In this document: one piece after another, positions 21,801 to 34,310 of the stretch | Numbering within the stretch: the first letter of the stretch is position 1 | Layout of the letters: every line of letters starts with the position of its first letter | Assembly: GCA_947044405.1 (NCBI GenBank) | Contig: CAMRHE010000323.1 | Coordinates: 1,487,001 to 1,551,000, forward strand | From: Leptodactylus fallax | Taxonomy: Eukaryota; Chordata; Amphibia; Anura; Leptodactylidae | Reading direction: 5' to 3' | DNA length: 64,000 nt | Notes under the pieces: generated by a model | Database searches by the model: none | What the model was told of the DNA's origin: nothing | Seen by the model: the letters and a program-made list of their open reading frames with translations, nothing else | Translations under genes and position numbers: made by a program

Positions 21801-23147
21801 ATATCATTGTTTTTTAACCTGTTTTTATTTTCCTATTGTAGATTTTTTTATTCTATTTTCTGTACATGATTATGAGGGCGGCCATCTTGCCTGAGCTTCT
21901 CCTCTGCTCTGTATACAGCATTTAGTGATACGCTTTACAGCACAGTCACGGCCATGTGATTTTGTGACACCCACATGCAAGGTGGTAGTACAGTGTAGTC
22001 ATGTTGGAAAGTAACACTCAACAAACGGAGGACTGGAATTGTAGAATGAAGGACACAGCTTGTCGTACAAAACATGACAGGACTTCAACACTACAAGAAC
22101 TCCTTTTCACAATGTCAGAATGAGATTCTCTGGGCCCATCTGATAAAATGATTCTGGGGCCACCCTCCAACAACCCATAGTAAAGAGACCATAGTACCTT
22201 TCAAACTTGGCGGTATCTGATAGATCATTATTGGGTCCACTGATGGGTCCGTTCTCCTACTAGCGAAACCTAAACATCACATCGGAGCCAGTGCGGGGTC
22301 ATACCATGGGTCACGGTATATGGCCATCAACAGTTACCCACCTAGGGTTGCTAAATAGATATGTTGACCTTCACCTTTACAGCCATAGGCAGCAATAGTC
22401 TGGAGCCAACTCATTTAGGTCTATGGGAGAGTTTTCTAGACATGCTCTGTACAGGGAGGGGGAGGAGATAAGCTGTGACATCATCTATTGTCAGTAGTAG
22501 ATGTAATGATGGGTCACTATGAGTGTTATCTATAGAGGTGTTATCTTCTATTGTGATAATGTCTGTGATGTAAATGAAGTGACTGCTTTAAAGAAAAACC
22601 CTACAGAAGTGTCAGTTTATTATTAGGCTTATTGGCCAGAGTAAAAATTACAGGATATAATACTATTTTAAAATATAGATGTGATATAGAAAATTAAAAA
22701 ATCTATTTTTCAAAATAAAGTCAAACATTCTTAAAAAATATGTTTAACATAAGAATTTGGTTTAAAAAAATAGGACTCCTATTTCTCATGAAGCCAGTTT
22801 GATACAATAATGTGACGTCCTAGCAAAACCCTTCATAAGTTGCAATGCACAACACAACCATTGGGGGGCAAAATATAATTACATATACAGTAGCATATCA
22901 TTATGTGACAGATTATCACAAATCTATGTTGTTTTAAAAGCTTGTCATCTTGTCTCACACATACCTGGACGTGGCCAGCGAAGAATAAAACTAACAATAA
23001 GAGCAGGTTTAGCAACACAGCGAAAGGCTCATATGCCTTGGTGTAAAATTTCAGCTTGGATTAGTGCAGTGAAAGAGTTAAATGTCCAAGATTTTACTAT
23101 TGATGATTGATTTGTCAGACGTTTAGCCACAAACATTAATTTATGAT
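21801..23147. other. Intergenic, nothing recognised
   Basis: AT-rich in 22600-22800. No exon or clear repeat. Confidence 0.35.
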
Positions 23148-23508
23148 TTAAAGGGCTTTTCTAGAAGTTTGATATCCTCAGTGTAGGTCATCAAATATCT
23201 GATTTGTGGGGGAATCTGATACCTGGGACCCCCAGAGATCAGCTGCTCATATCAGCAGTGGGGAACAGGTGGTGCTGCTCCCGCTCCACAGCCCAGTGAC
23301 GTCACATTCATTTCTCATGTGGCCTCTATTCGGCTCAGTTCCATTCGAGTGAATGGGGCTGAGCTGCATTACCAAGCACAGCCACTATACCAAGTTCTGT
23401 GCTTGGTATTCTCTTCAAACATCTGATCTGTGTGGGTCCCAGGTGTTGAACCCCATAAATCTGATATTGATGACCTATCCTAAGAACAGGAAGTAAGACC
23501 CCCTTTAA
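23148..23508. mobile_element. TTAA foldback element (GATGACCTATCC subfamily), near complete
   Basis: 361 bp with TTAA at both ends (TTAAAGGGCTTTTCTAGAAG; GTAAGACCCCCTTTAA). The arms mirror each other: GATATCCTCAGTGTAGGTCA against TGATATTGATGACCTATCCT, and TGGGACCCCCAGAGATCAGC against the CATCTGATCTGTGTGGGTCC stretch. The central loop contains GAATGGGGCTGAGCTGCATT. It has no open frame and is non-autonomous. Confidence 0.85.
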
Positions 23509-24114
23509 ATCATGAGTGTATAGTTCTTGGTGCCCGTTTTACAGTGTGCCCTACTTCCAGAGAACATATGCTTATGGAAGCATAATAAGATTTTTTTTAT
23601 AACTTAGGTTTTATTTGCATCAATGTCACATATCACATTACCTTTCTGTATCCAGTAAACTCCAGTGCCCCCGGTGCAGGTACGATACATTTTTTGTGAA
23701 TTTTTTTGAAGAAGCAAGGATTTTTTAGATTCATGGGCAGACCTTTAAAGTGCCAGCTAGCTGACTTACGCAGTTCAAGAAGTTCTCAAGGCAAACTATT
23801 ACAGACACTTACATAAGTCACGCTGACAATTCTCCGGTACTTTCTCAAGACATAAAATATGACACTAGTCAAACCTTCCACCTCCGGATAGCAGGAACAA
23901 TTCTCATAACCTGAAAATGGATTATGTTAAAGGTGTTAATACACAACAGATCGATCTTCGATTTTCTTCCTTACAAGACAAACAGAATTACTTCTCGCAT
24001 TTTAGTTTTTCATGACAGTTCTAACACCTTAACTTGGTCTGAAAAATGGTCTCATAGCGGGGTGGTCTTCTCAAAGGGGAAGGACCAATATGCATCGTAT
24101 ATAGAGTAGAACAT
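23509..24114. other. Non-coding, nothing recognised
   Basis: Unique-looking sequence upstream of the Tc1 relic. Confidence 0.35.
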
Positions 24115-24990
24115 TTCAGAAAAACGTTCTTTAGATCAGGGGGTCAGTGTCAAGTGTGACCACCTCTATAAAAGTAGAAATGTTGGCAGTTTGCTGGTCT
24201 GGAGCATTCAGGAGGGTGCTAATGCCAAGGAGGAATGACATTAGCGATGATCTTAGAGAAGTAATTGCTGCTGCCCATCAATCTGGGAAGGGTTATAAGG
24301 CCATTTCTAAAAAAGTTGAAGTCCCTCATTCTACAGTTAGAGATTGTTCACAAGTGGAGAACATTCAAGACAGTCGACAAGCTTCCCAGGAGTGGACATC
24401 CCAGGAAATTCACCTCAAGGTCAGAACGTGAAATGCTCAGAGAAATTTCAAAAACTCAAGAACTACATTTAAAACACTACAGGCCTCAGTCAGCTTGAGA
24501 AATGGTCAACGGCAGTAGAATTAGAAAAGACTTGAACAAGCATAGCTTGTTTGGAAGGGTTGTAAAGACTTTAGGAACATAAGACCAAAGTGGAGATTTT
24601 GGGCCATAATGCATAGGGTCATGTTTGTCGAAAACCAAACTCAGCAAATCAGCACAAACACCTCGTACCAGCTGAAGGGTGGTTTGTTTTGCAGCCAAAG
24701 GACCTGGACACCTTGTGGTTAATGAATCAACCATAAACCCCTTTGTATGCCAAAGTATTCTACAGTCAAAAGTGAGGCCTTCTATCCATCAGCTAATGTT
24801 GGCCAAAATTGGGTCATGCAACAGGACAATTAATCCAAACAACACCAGCAAATCTACAACAGAATGAGAAACCAATCAAGGAGTTGCAATGGCCCGGTCA
24901 AAGTCCAGAGCTCCATCCAATAGACTTGCTGTGGCTGGACCTTAAGGAAGATTTGCACACATGAATGTCCACAAACCACAATGAATGTCC
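24115..24990 (+). pseudogene. Dead Tc1/mariner transposase
   Basis: A degenerate Tc1-family transposon. A leader resembling Tc1 5' sequence (TTGGCAGTTTGCTGGTCTGG) precedes the start at 24221, which gives MPRRNDISDDLREVIAAA and HQSGKGYKAISKK, the paired-like helix-turn-helix of Tc1 transposases. The frame then shifts: KLPRSGHPRKFTSRSEREML is read in another frame. Later pieces include CFAAKGPGHLVVNESTINPF and, near 24880-24960, sequence corresponding to the QWP-QSP-L-PI-LLW-L block of the catalytic domain. Stops and indels are frequent and the middle is shortened, so it cannot make transposase. Terminal inverted repeats were not identified with confidence. Confidence 0.88.
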
Positions 24991-26399
24991 CAGTATGGGG
25001 GTGCAAATATGAGGCTAGGAAACAAGATGATCCCTCCGCTGCAGGACCTATTCATGTCCCTCCTCCATACCATGGGTGGAGGCATCACATTATGAGGTGA
25101 TAGGTGTTTGGTGTTTGTAGATGTTATCAGGCCTGACAGCCTACTTAGAGGGCATTCAGCCTCCCTAGCCCCCGTTTGAGTTCATATCCATTCCTGGCTC
25201 TTGTTCTTTCACTATTGATCTTGATCTTGACTCCTAATTGACCCTGCTCCTGACCTCTGCCTTGTCCTGGACATTGCTACAGCTTCACTCTTGGGATTGT
25301 TCACCTGGTTCCCCTTTGTTATACTTCAGGCTCTGACCCTTGGTTGTCACCCTACTATACTCTTATCTTGTCCGCTGGCCAGTCATCCTCCTGGTGACAA
25401 CCCTTGATTTTGTTTCTGACTACACTTGTGCTCTATAAGTGGTTCTGCCACCAATTGGTGACTTTTCTCGGGGCTGAGGCCAGATAACTCAATACCTCCT
25501 TGCGGATATATTCCTTAGATACCGTGAACTAGTTGAGCCTGATTTTGACTTAGAGAATCCCCATCTCTAGAGTGGAAGCAACAATGTCTACATGTGTGGA
25601 GGGGATTTGGAGCTCTGTATCAGAATGGAGTACCGATTGCTATAAATATAAACCAGAGTGTTGGACTTAAAAGGTGGACATGCACTTTAAGACTGGTCAA
25701 GTCATCTTTATAAAATTGCTGTAAAAACTTCTGCGCGTAAGAGAAGTAAAGTGTTCGGACTTTCTATAATTCATGTATCTCCCATTCCGCTGTCAGACGA
25801 TCTTTATTAATGACCAAACATATCCTTAGGATTACTTGGGCAGCAATTTTACAAAGTCACTTATTACACATTGATGTCTGCTCATAACTAATATCATCAG
25901 ATCCATGTTTCAATCCATTAAGCATATTTTTACTAAAGAGCCCCAGGGCACCACTCTATGAACGTCCCTTTTACGACGGACTCGAGAACTACAAAGTGAG
26001 ACTTGTATAATTAATTTAATTTAGAAATATTCCTGGTAGAGAATTAATACTATCTAGAAATAGAAGCTGCGGGCGATATCTGCAGAACCTACATTAATAT
26101 ATAAGTATAATTAAACCACCCATGAAAAGAAGATTTATAGAAACTGCGTAAAATAGAAGTAAATGGAAATGATAAATTGGTGGTGAGATCGGAGACATCC
26201 ATCACTCTCCATCGCCCCATGACTTCATCCACCCTCATTACATTATCTGATACCATCTATAGGACTTCTCCCCTGCTGCACCCAGTGCGTAGAACTTGCA
26301 CGGACTAATAAACTTGTTTCCAACATTCCTAGGATTAAGTCTGCCATGAAAAAAAAAAACTTTTTGAAGAGTTTGCCTAGTGTTGAGCAAGCCTGGCGA
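24991..26399. other. Intergenic, a possible LTR-like stretch
   Basis: Sequence at about 25130-25510 is rich in CTGACC, CTTGAC and CTGGTTC words (CCTGCTCCTGACCTCTGCCT). This resembles some vertebrate retrotransposon LTRs, but no paired LTR, primer site or coding remnant is visible. 25700-26340 looks unique and AT-rich. Confidence 0.3.
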
Positions 26400-26780
26400 C
26401 ATTCCTCTCGAGAATGTTCACAAGGTTCGTCTGAAATATTTGGTTGAAACTGTAACTACAATTATTATACTCTGGGGACTGAGGAGGACCATGGGAGGTG
26501 AATAAACAGGACCAACAGTCAGACTCACCTCTCCATGGTGGGTTCCCATCCTCTTCGGGCCCTCTTCCGGCATCCTGAGTGATGTCAGCATCATGACATT
26601 GGTGCCCCCTACATCAAGATGGTGCCTTTGAAGAGACCCCAGAAAATAATAGTGGTTCGTAGGTGGCAAAACTCAAAAATTTCAGGTTCAGGTACATTTT
26701 TGGAAAACTCGTCATGAACCTGGTACATTACAAACCGATTCACTCATTCCTAGATTTGTCACATAAACTTAGTCCATGGT
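26400..26780. mobile_element. hAT-like foldback element, diverged (family J)
   Basis: The blocks ATTATTATACTCTGGGGACT and CCTCTTCCGGCATCCTGAGT, a GATGTCAGCATCATGACATT core, AAGAGACCCCAGAAAATAAT and ACAAACCGATTCACTCATTC are arranged as in the copies at 29930-30430 and 60037-60547. The ends are eroded. Confidence 0.6.
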
Positions 26781-28403
26781 CCATTGACTGGTTTGGACCT
26801 AACATTTGTATTGGCTCAGACACAGGTTGGTGTCAGGTTCATGCAGCTTTATTTATATAAGAGATGGGCCCGGGGACCAAATTACCCACCATATTTCCCA
26901 TTATCCCCCGTACTCTACAAATCACACCTCACTAGGGAGCCAGTACATTTGTCCTTATCCCACGTCATCTCATTCTCAACTTTACAACTAGGGTCAGCCC
27001 AGCCCAGTGACTGCTGGTGTCTTCTCTTCTTATATTTCACACCCATCCTTGAGAAGTCATTCCTTGACCCCTCCTCTTTGTTCAGTTATTGCCCCATCTC
27101 ACTACACCCATATGTCTGTTATAGGTTCTCTTTATATGTACAAGCCTGTAGTGCCGTCTCTTCTCTCAGTCCAATACCAGCTAGGCATATACATCCGGTC
27201 TGCCATATTGATGACCTATCTATTGACCAGTCCATTCCACTCACGGAGTCCCCCCGTATTTTAAGATGCCTGCATATTTTGGAGTCGTAGGTGCCCTGCA
27301 GTTGAGTGTTCATCTTGTCGTTGTTCTCTGTTTTTGGTTACAAGTTATTTTACGTTTTTTCTTGATATTTCAAAGATTTTCTTTTTGTATCCATTTTTTC
27401 TCCAATTTTTCTCCTTGTCATCTCAAAATTGTTGTTTTTGTTATTGTCCTTTTTGTTGTTGCCATGGTTATTTTGCCATTGTTGCGGTTGTTTATGTCGT
27501 TGTTGTTACGCTGATGTTTATTTTATCCTCGCATCTTCTCTTTCTGATATTTTCGTGCTCATGGACTCAATTTCTCTGTTGTTGTTACTCTACCACTCTA
27601 ATCTCGCTCTTTTTCTAAAGGACTCTACAAATCTTACCCCCAATCTCTGACACATGTAATGACTCTCTTGCTATCTCTTGCTCTTCCTGATGGTCTGTGG
27701 TTTCGCTGGTGTCACCCGTTTCCTCTCCCCTTATATACTGATGTTCTGAATCTGTATAGTAGAAATTATTACCCCCAGGTAATCCTCCTTACTAATGTAA
27801 CTATAGCATTTATTGTTAATGGGAGGTATTTACAGAGTTAGTACATTTCTGCTGTGACATAGGTTATGTAGTACTACCAAGATTTTTCAAGTATGGAGGC
27901 AGGGTAGGCAGCTGCCATGGGGCCTGTAGGTGGACAGGGCCCATGCTTAGCTAAAGTAAAAAGGAGAGACAAAGTCGTCTTTCAGTGCTCATCCAGTTCA
28001 GAGCTAAGGCCACAACGGACCTGCCCTTTTGCTGAGCTAAAGCACTGATTGGTAGATGATTTGTCAGCTGACGGGTGTCCACCAATCAGAATAAAGGAAA
28101 CATTGACTGTAAACTGAGCTGTAGGGAGGGTGAAGGGGGAGGGGTTTCTGACTACACAGACATGTGTCAAGAAGGGGAGGGGGCTTCCTATAGTTTGTAT
28201 GTGGGGTTTATATGGCTCCTGTGTATTCTCCTGTGTATTATGAAAGGGGGAATCATAGAACAGTGTTTATGGTATTTGAGGTCCGGTGTGTTTCAGTGTT
28301 TTCGGGTATTTTCAAACATTGTGGGGCAGATGTATAATACAAAAACATTTTTTGTTGCTGATAGCAACCAGTTGGAGCACGGCTATTATGTTTCATTCTG
28401 TTC
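26781..28403. other. Intergenic; pyrimidine-rich tract in part
   Basis: 27310-27620 is strongly T-rich with TTGTTGTTG-like words, and the open frames there are composition artefacts. A fragment at 27890-27960 resembles the 15700/19095 repeat. No gene is recognised. Confidence 0.35.
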
Positions 28404-28657
28404 TTAAAGGGGTTCTTTAGTGACCTAGGGGTCACCTCTTCACTCATCTCCTGTGTTCACAGGTAAAGCAAGTCCTAATAATACAAGTAAATATCTGTTA
28501 ACACGGGAGAAAAAGGAGGAGGCAGAACCACTCAGGGACCTGGTGCTGGTTCTGATCATGTGACCTGGGGTCGGAACCAACCCGGAACCCTTAGGTATAG
28601 CGCTTTAAAATCCCCAGAGGAAGTAAGAGTAAAAAGACTCCCTGGACAACCCCTTGA
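28404..28657. mobile_element. TTAA foldback element
   Basis: The left end TTAAAGGGGTTCTTTAGTGA and the right end GACTCCCTGGACAACCCCTT are inverted relatives. CTAGGGGTCACCTCTTCACT mirrors the GTGACCTGGGGTCGGAACC region loosely. It is 254 bp with a mutated right TTAA (TTGA). Confidence 0.6.
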
Positions 28658-29929
28658 AAAAATGAAAGCTGTGCTGTGTTCGCATGATATGGACAACAAA
28701 AGCTAAACTAAAACAACCCTCCCAACCCATGAAATATTTTATAACCCTAACCGATTTTCCCAGAAACACCCATTATAGGGTATATTTGCCTCCACATTGC
28801 CATGGTTTATCCACTTGCAAATTTGAAGCAACTTCTGCAAATTCTTGCGCTGCTGAATCTGCTAGGACTTTTCTCTCTCCGTATAAAAATGGTGGACACC
28901 TGTTAGACCACATTATAGTCACTGGGGTCTCCCGTTGTCCGCAGGTGACCGCTGTGTGCGGCTCTGTCACATTATGGTTCCCTGGCAGACCTGAACAATG
29001 GAGATCCTGGCGCAGATGTGAACCTAGCCTTACCCTCTGCTATTTAGCTCAGTGTTTCCCAACCTTGAACTTTGCAGTATTTCTGGGGGCCCTTTGTGAT
29101 TGTTGCTATTGGGCCCTGGGATTTCCACGTACACTCCTGTTGAGCCCATTTATATCAAAATTCTACATAACAATGTTGCTGCAAAGTTTTGTGTTTGCGT
29201 GTATTGTACTCATATGCAGTGTTGGTTAGTTTGTTGCATTATATGTATGGGGGTGTGGCTGACTACATTGTTGGTTGTCTGTGCCACCAACCTGCTAAAT
29301 ATAGCTCAACTATTACTAAACTACTTCCCCAAATTCATTTGGAGACCTACAGTAGGTTCAGGTCCAGCGAGAGGCAAGTCCTTGTAGGGTACCATCTAAG
29401 GAGGACACCTAGTCACTGGCAGATGGGCTTATACAATTTTATCAAAGTATGTGCTAAAAACCTCATTTACATAACCATATATACAGTATATAGTAAACAT
29501 AATATGAGAATTAATAAGCAATTACTTATTTGGCTTCTTCTTATATCAGAAATTTTTTGAATAAAAAATTTATTGAAGATAAATTTGATCTCATTAATAT
29601 GAACAATCGATGAATGAGGTTTTCAACACGATCTGTGTATACCTGATAAAAACAAGAACATCATGGAACGGAACAAACAAAACACCGTATAGAATTCATG
29701 TTAAATGTAGACACAGTAGAATCTTGGCAGGAAAATGGAATGGTACATAAAACAGAAGTTTATCGAAAAGGCTCGAAGCCAGCCATCTGCTTAGATTTGA
29801 AGCAAAAAAAAACAAAAACAAAAAAAAAAAATGTGGATTTTAGTGCTCTGTTGCTTTATTTAGAGCATTATAGCGGTTAACCCACCCATTTAGAGCATTA
29901 TGGGCGGTTTACCAACTGCGAAGTACAAT
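28658..29929. other. Intergenic, family D fragment
   Basis: 28910-29035 carries TCTCCCGTTGTCCGCAGGTG and ends GATGTGAACCTAGCCTTAC, a family D terminus. The remainder is AT-rich and unrecognised. The longest open frame here overlaps the repeat and has no homology. Confidence 0.4.
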
Positions 29930-30430
29930 ACCGGTGTAGTGATGGACAAATAACATCCACACACTGCGGAGGTGTGAAAAGTAAAAAACATTCATACTCA
30001 CCTTCCCTCACCTCTTTTGGCCCTCCTTTCAGCGTCTGGCAGTCTCTCCGAATCCTCAATGATGTCTAACTCTCTCTTGTGACGTCACGCGCCTGGGGTC
30101 ATCGCTGAGACCTGGGATTGGATACCCATCTGACCAACACTGATCCAATCACAAGCCTCAGCAGTGACCCTGGGCGCATGACGTCACAGAAGAGCACCAG
30201 ATGCCCAAAGGAAGTAACAGAAGGTGAGTATGAATGTTTTTTAGAAAAATGGTGGACCTCCACCTATTAAATTCTGGGGTCTGAAGAGAGCCCAAAATAT
30301 AATGTGGCAGCCATATTTGTTTGTCCGTAGAAAATCGCCATTTGTTCGGTTTTATTTAAAAACCAAACAATTTGGAATATTCGGGTTGAATCCGGTTTGT
30401 TGCAAACCGATTCGCCCATCTCTAGTTATC
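29930..30430. mobile_element. hAT-like foldback element (family J)
   Basis: AACATTCATACTCACCTTCC near 29987 mirrors AAGGTGAGTATGAATGTTTT near 30220. CTTGTGACGTCACGCGCCTG mirrors the GCGCATGACGTCACAGAAG stretch. CACTGATCCAATCACAAGCC sits in the centre. The right terminus GATTCGCCCATCTCTAG matches the family end. The left terminus is eroded. Confidence 0.75.
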
Positions 30431-30743
30431 AATAGTATACCCAGAGCCCCCAAAAATCACCTGATTGAAGCGGCGCTTCAGCTTCACAGGCCATATGACA
30501 TATTCATTGACCTGTTTGCAGCTCTGTGGTCAAAAGGCGCCCCCAAGCAGTTTTTTTTTAATTTTAGAAAAGTAATAAAACATAGCACAACCTATAGAAA
30601 TTTGGTATCACCATAATCATAATGATCCATTTTCTATTTTTACTGCACAGTGAACATGATGCCAACAAAATACTCACAACAATTAAAGAATATACGTTTT
30701 TTTTCACATACGTAGTACCCCAAAAACATTGACTAAAGCTACA
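30431..30743. other. Non-coding, nothing recognised
   Basis: AT-rich sequence between two foldback elements. Confidence 0.35.
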
Positions 30744-31201
30744 TTAAAGAGGCCCTTTCACCACCTCCACCAATTCCAGTTATTAGTATTTGTTATTAGA
30801 CACCTCTTCAGTGATTTCGGCACAGTTGGAATTTTTTCTCTAGCTCTCACCATTCCTGAGCAATCGGTGCAGTTAGTTTTGGTGCCTGATGTGCTACTTA
30901 GGCTCTGTACTGTGGGCGGTGTCAGGCAGGAGCAGGCAGAGGGGCATGACTCAGAGCTCCAATCAGAGGCAGCCAATGTCAAAGCTCTGAACCACACCCC
31001 TTGACTGCTCCTGCCTGACAACGCCCTCCTGACAGTACAGAGCCTAAACAGCATACCAGGCACCAAAACTAACAGCACTTATTACTCGGGAACGATGGGG
31101 GCTGGAGAGAAAATTCCAACTGTTCCAGAATCAGTGTAGTGATGTCTATTCAATGATGTAAAGAGCTGGACTTGGATGAGGTGGTAAAAGGTTCTCTTTA
31201 A
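30744..31201. mobile_element. TTAA foldback element, family A complete copy
   Basis: 458 bp with TTAA at both ends (TTAAAGAGGCCCTTTCACCA; GGTAAAAGGTTCTCTTTAA). The whole element folds: CACAGTTGGAATTTTTTCTC mirrors GAGAAAATTCCAACTGTTCC, TTAGTTTTGGTGCCTG mirrors CAGGCACCAAAACTAA, and TTAGGCTCTGTACTGTGGGC mirrors CTGACAGTACAGAGCCTAAA. There is no coding sequence. Other copies are at 1-38 and 6432-6710. Confidence 0.88.
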
Positions 31202-31369
31202 ACAAAACTAAATGATGACATCTAAAAATATAACTTGTCCTGAAAAAGCAAGTCCTCACATGGCTATGTCGACAGAGAAATAAAAAAGTTACAACTTTTG
31301 AAATGTTGTGCTGAAAAAAAATTGCTGCAGCCTGAAGTTCCTAATAGGTTGTGTCTTTAGTAGGTTAAA

Positions 31370-32137
31370 TGGTGCATGAATTAGGCACTGACTGGGGGTA
31401 TTTATTGAATGCTGTATATGGTGGAATTAATTGGAAAACCCTTGTGGCAATAATTGTTCACTCAGTGGGATATTAATAGGACTATATTGGGCATTAATTG
31501 TGTAGAAAGTGGGGGCATTCATTAAGCCCTAAATGATGGTCTTCATTGAATACTGAATGGTGGCATTGGGTCCTTAATAGTTGTATTAATCACACACTGT
31601 ATGATGGCATTGATTGGTCATGGTATGTGGGCATTTATTCAAAACTATTCACATAAAAAGCATTACTCGAGCACTGAATCGTAGCACTAATTAAAGGTAA
31701 CATTGACTGAGCACTGTATGGTAATATTTATTAAGCACTGTATGGGAGTATTATTGAAAGGGACTCTCCAGCATTGAGACATTGATGACCTGTCCTTAGG
31801 ATAGACCATCAATATCAGATCAGTGGGGGTCCAATACCAAGCACCACCACAGATCAGCTGTTTGATGAGACCACAGTGTTCAGACAGATGCTGCTTCTGA
31901 TGATGGTATAAATTGAGCACTACATGAGGGTACTAATTTAGCAAAAAAAATAATGTTAATAAGTGAGCACATGATGGTATGAACTGAGAACAGTATGACA
32001 ACATTCATTAAGCACTGTATTGTAGATTGTAAATAGACATTTATTGGTCACTATATGGGGGCATTAACACTGAACTGAATGGCCAGATTATTGAACACTT
32101 TATGAGGATATTATTAAGCACGCTATGGTGGTATTAT
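31370..32137. repeat. Degenerate minisatellite (ATTAAGCACTGTATGG type)
   Basis: Variants of ATTAAGCACTGTATGGTGGC recur roughly every 30-40 bp (TTTATTAAGCACTGTATGGG near 31730, TTCATTAAGCACTGTATTG near 32005, ATTATTAAGCACGCTATGGT near 32110). The array resumes at 34328 as GCATTGTATTTGTGGATTGT, so the element at 32138-34327 interrupts it. Confidence 0.75.
31752..31890. mobile_element. TTAA element fragment (GATGACCTATCC subfamily)
   Basis: TTGAAAGGGACTCTCCAGCA, TTGATGACCTGTCCTTAGGA and GATCAGTGGGGGTCCAATAC, in the order seen at 23148-23508. Only one arm is present, embedded in the degenerate minisatellite. Confidence 0.6.
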
Positions 32138-32518
32138 TTAAAGGCAGTGTATCACCAGACCCCAACATGTCAACCCAGCCCCGCAGATAGATAGGTTAGT
32201 GTCACCAGATCCAGCATATCACCCCAGCCCTGCAGATAGATAGGTTAGTGTCACCAGAACCAGCATATCACCCCAGCCCTGCAGATAGATAGGTTAGTGT
32301 CACCAGAACCAGCATATCAACCCCCAGCCCTGCAGATAGATAGGTTAGTGTCACCAGAACCAGCATATCACCCCAGCTCCTGCAGATAGATAGGTTAGTG
32401 TCACCAGAACCAGCATATCACCCCAGCCCTGCAGATAGATAGGTTAGTGTCACCTGAATCAAATGGTGCTTGCCCTTTGAGCATTGCTGAATACATTGCT
32501 GAAATATTGCTTTTTCAT

Positions 32519-32779
32519 GTCAATATGGCACAGATCCAAAGATCTATTTTGCAAATTGACAATATGGTGATGGAGGGAGTGATTCACAAAGGGAAAACAC
32601 AGTTTGTTGTTTGAGGTGACCCGCGGGGGGGGGGGGGGGGGGGGGGGGGGCCGGGGGGGGGGGGGGGGTGTCAATATGGCACAGATCCAAAGATCTATTT
32701 TGCAAATTGACAATATGGTGATCGGAGGGAGGTGATTCACAAGCAGCTGGGGGGAAACACAGTTTGATTGAGGTGACCT
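32519..32779. repeat. Direct duplication flanking a poly-G block
   Basis: TGTCAATATGGCACAGATCC and the following 90 or so bases, to TTGAGGTGACC, occur at 32518-32622 and again from 32669 to 32779. Between them is a run of G at 32625-32668 broken only by CC at 32651-32652. The two copies differ at a few positions. Confidence 0.85.
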
Positions 32780-34310
32780 TAACCTAACTATCTGCAGGGC
32801 TGGGGTGATATTCTGGGGGGGTATCAGGGGACTATAACCTGTCTATTAGCGGGGCTGGGGTGATATACTGGGTTGAGGTGACCCTATCCTATCTATCTGC
32901 AGGGCTGGGTTGATATTCTGGGTTCAGGTGACCCTAACCTATCTATCTGCAGGGCTGGGGTGATATACTGAGGTCTGGTGACACTAACCTATCTATCTGC
33001 AGGGCTGGGTTGATATTCTGGGTACAGGTGACACTAACCTATCTATCTGCAGGGCTGGGGTGATATGCTGGGGTCTGGTGACACTAACCTATCTATCTGC
33101 AGGGCTGGGGTGATATGCTGGGTCTGGTGCCACTAACCTATCTATCTGCAGGGCTGGGGTGATATGCTGGTTCTGGCAACACTAACCTATCTAGCTGCAG
33201 GGCTGGGGTGATATGCTGGTTCTGGTGACAGTAACCTATCTATCTGCAGGGCTGAGGTGATATGCTGGTTCTGGTGACACTAACCTATCTATCTGCAGGG
33301 CTGGGGTGATATGCTGGGATCTGGTGACACTAACCTATCTATCTGCAGGGCTGGGGTGATATGCTGGTTCTGGTGACACTAACCTATCTATCTGCAGGGC
33401 TGGGGTGATATGCTGGATCTGGTGACACTAACCTATCTATCTGCAGGGCTGGGGTGATATGCTGGCTCTGGTGACACTAACCTATCTATCTGCAGGGCTG
33501 GGGTGATATGCTGGGTCTGGTGACACTAACCTATCTATCTGCAGGGCTGGGGTGATATGCTGGTTCTGGTGACACTAACCTATCTATCTGCAGGGCTGGG
33601 GTGATATGCTGGTTCTGGTGACACTAACCTATCTATCTGCAGGGCTGGGGTGATATGCTGGGTTCTGGTGACACTAACCTATCTATCTGCAGGTCTGGGG
33701 TGATATGCTGGTTGTGGTGACATTAACCTATCTATCTGCAGGGCTGGGGTGATATGCTGGTTCTGGTGACACTAACCTATCTATCTGCAGGGCTGGGGTG
33801 ATATGCTGGGGTCTGGTGACACTAACCTATCTATCTGCAGGGCTGGGGTGATATGCTGGGGTCTGGTGACACTAACCTATCTATCTACAGGGCTGGGTTG
33901 ATATGCTGGTTCTGGTGACACTAACCTGTCTATCTGCAGGGCTGGGGTGATATGCTGGGTTCTGGTGACACTAACCTATCTATCTGCAGGGCTGGGGTGA
34001 TATGCTGGGGTCTGGTGACACTAACCTATCTATCTGCAGGGCTGGGGTGATATGCTGGGGTCTGGTGACACTAACCTATCTATCTACAGGGCTGGGTTGA
34101 TATGCTGGTTCTGGTGACACTAACCTGTCTATCTGCAGGGCTGGGGTGATATGCTGGGTCTGGTGACACTAACCTATCTATCTGCAGGACTGGGGGGATA
34201 TGCTGGTTCTGGTGACACTAACCTATCTATCTGCAGGGCTGGGGTGATATGCTGGGTCTGGTGACACTAACCTATCTATCTGCAGGGCTGAGGTGATATG
34301 CTGTTTCAGG
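32777..34310. repeat. 49-bp minisatellite, right arm
   Basis: About 31 tandem copies of GGGCTGGGGTGATATGCTGG followed by TTCTGGTGACACTAACC and TATCTATCTGCA. Units nearest the core (32790-32960) are the most diverged, and those further out are almost identical. Confidence 0.95.

Noticed and set aside
25080..25560. Possible retrotransposon LTR
   Set aside because: Only a word-level resemblance; no second LTR, target duplication, primer binding site or coding remnant was found, so it is mentioned only as a weak possibility.
26784..27290. 168-codon open frame on the + strand
   Set aside because: No family motif, low-complexity pyrimidine-rich DNA, overlapping frames of similar length, and no plausible splice sites with matching phase.
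28684..29229. 181-codon open frame on the + strand
   Set aside because: It crosses a family D interspersed repeat, and no part of the translation resembles a known protein.
32459..32740. Minus-strand frame with a polyproline stretch
   Set aside because: The proline run is the translation of the poly-G block, probably an assembly artefact.
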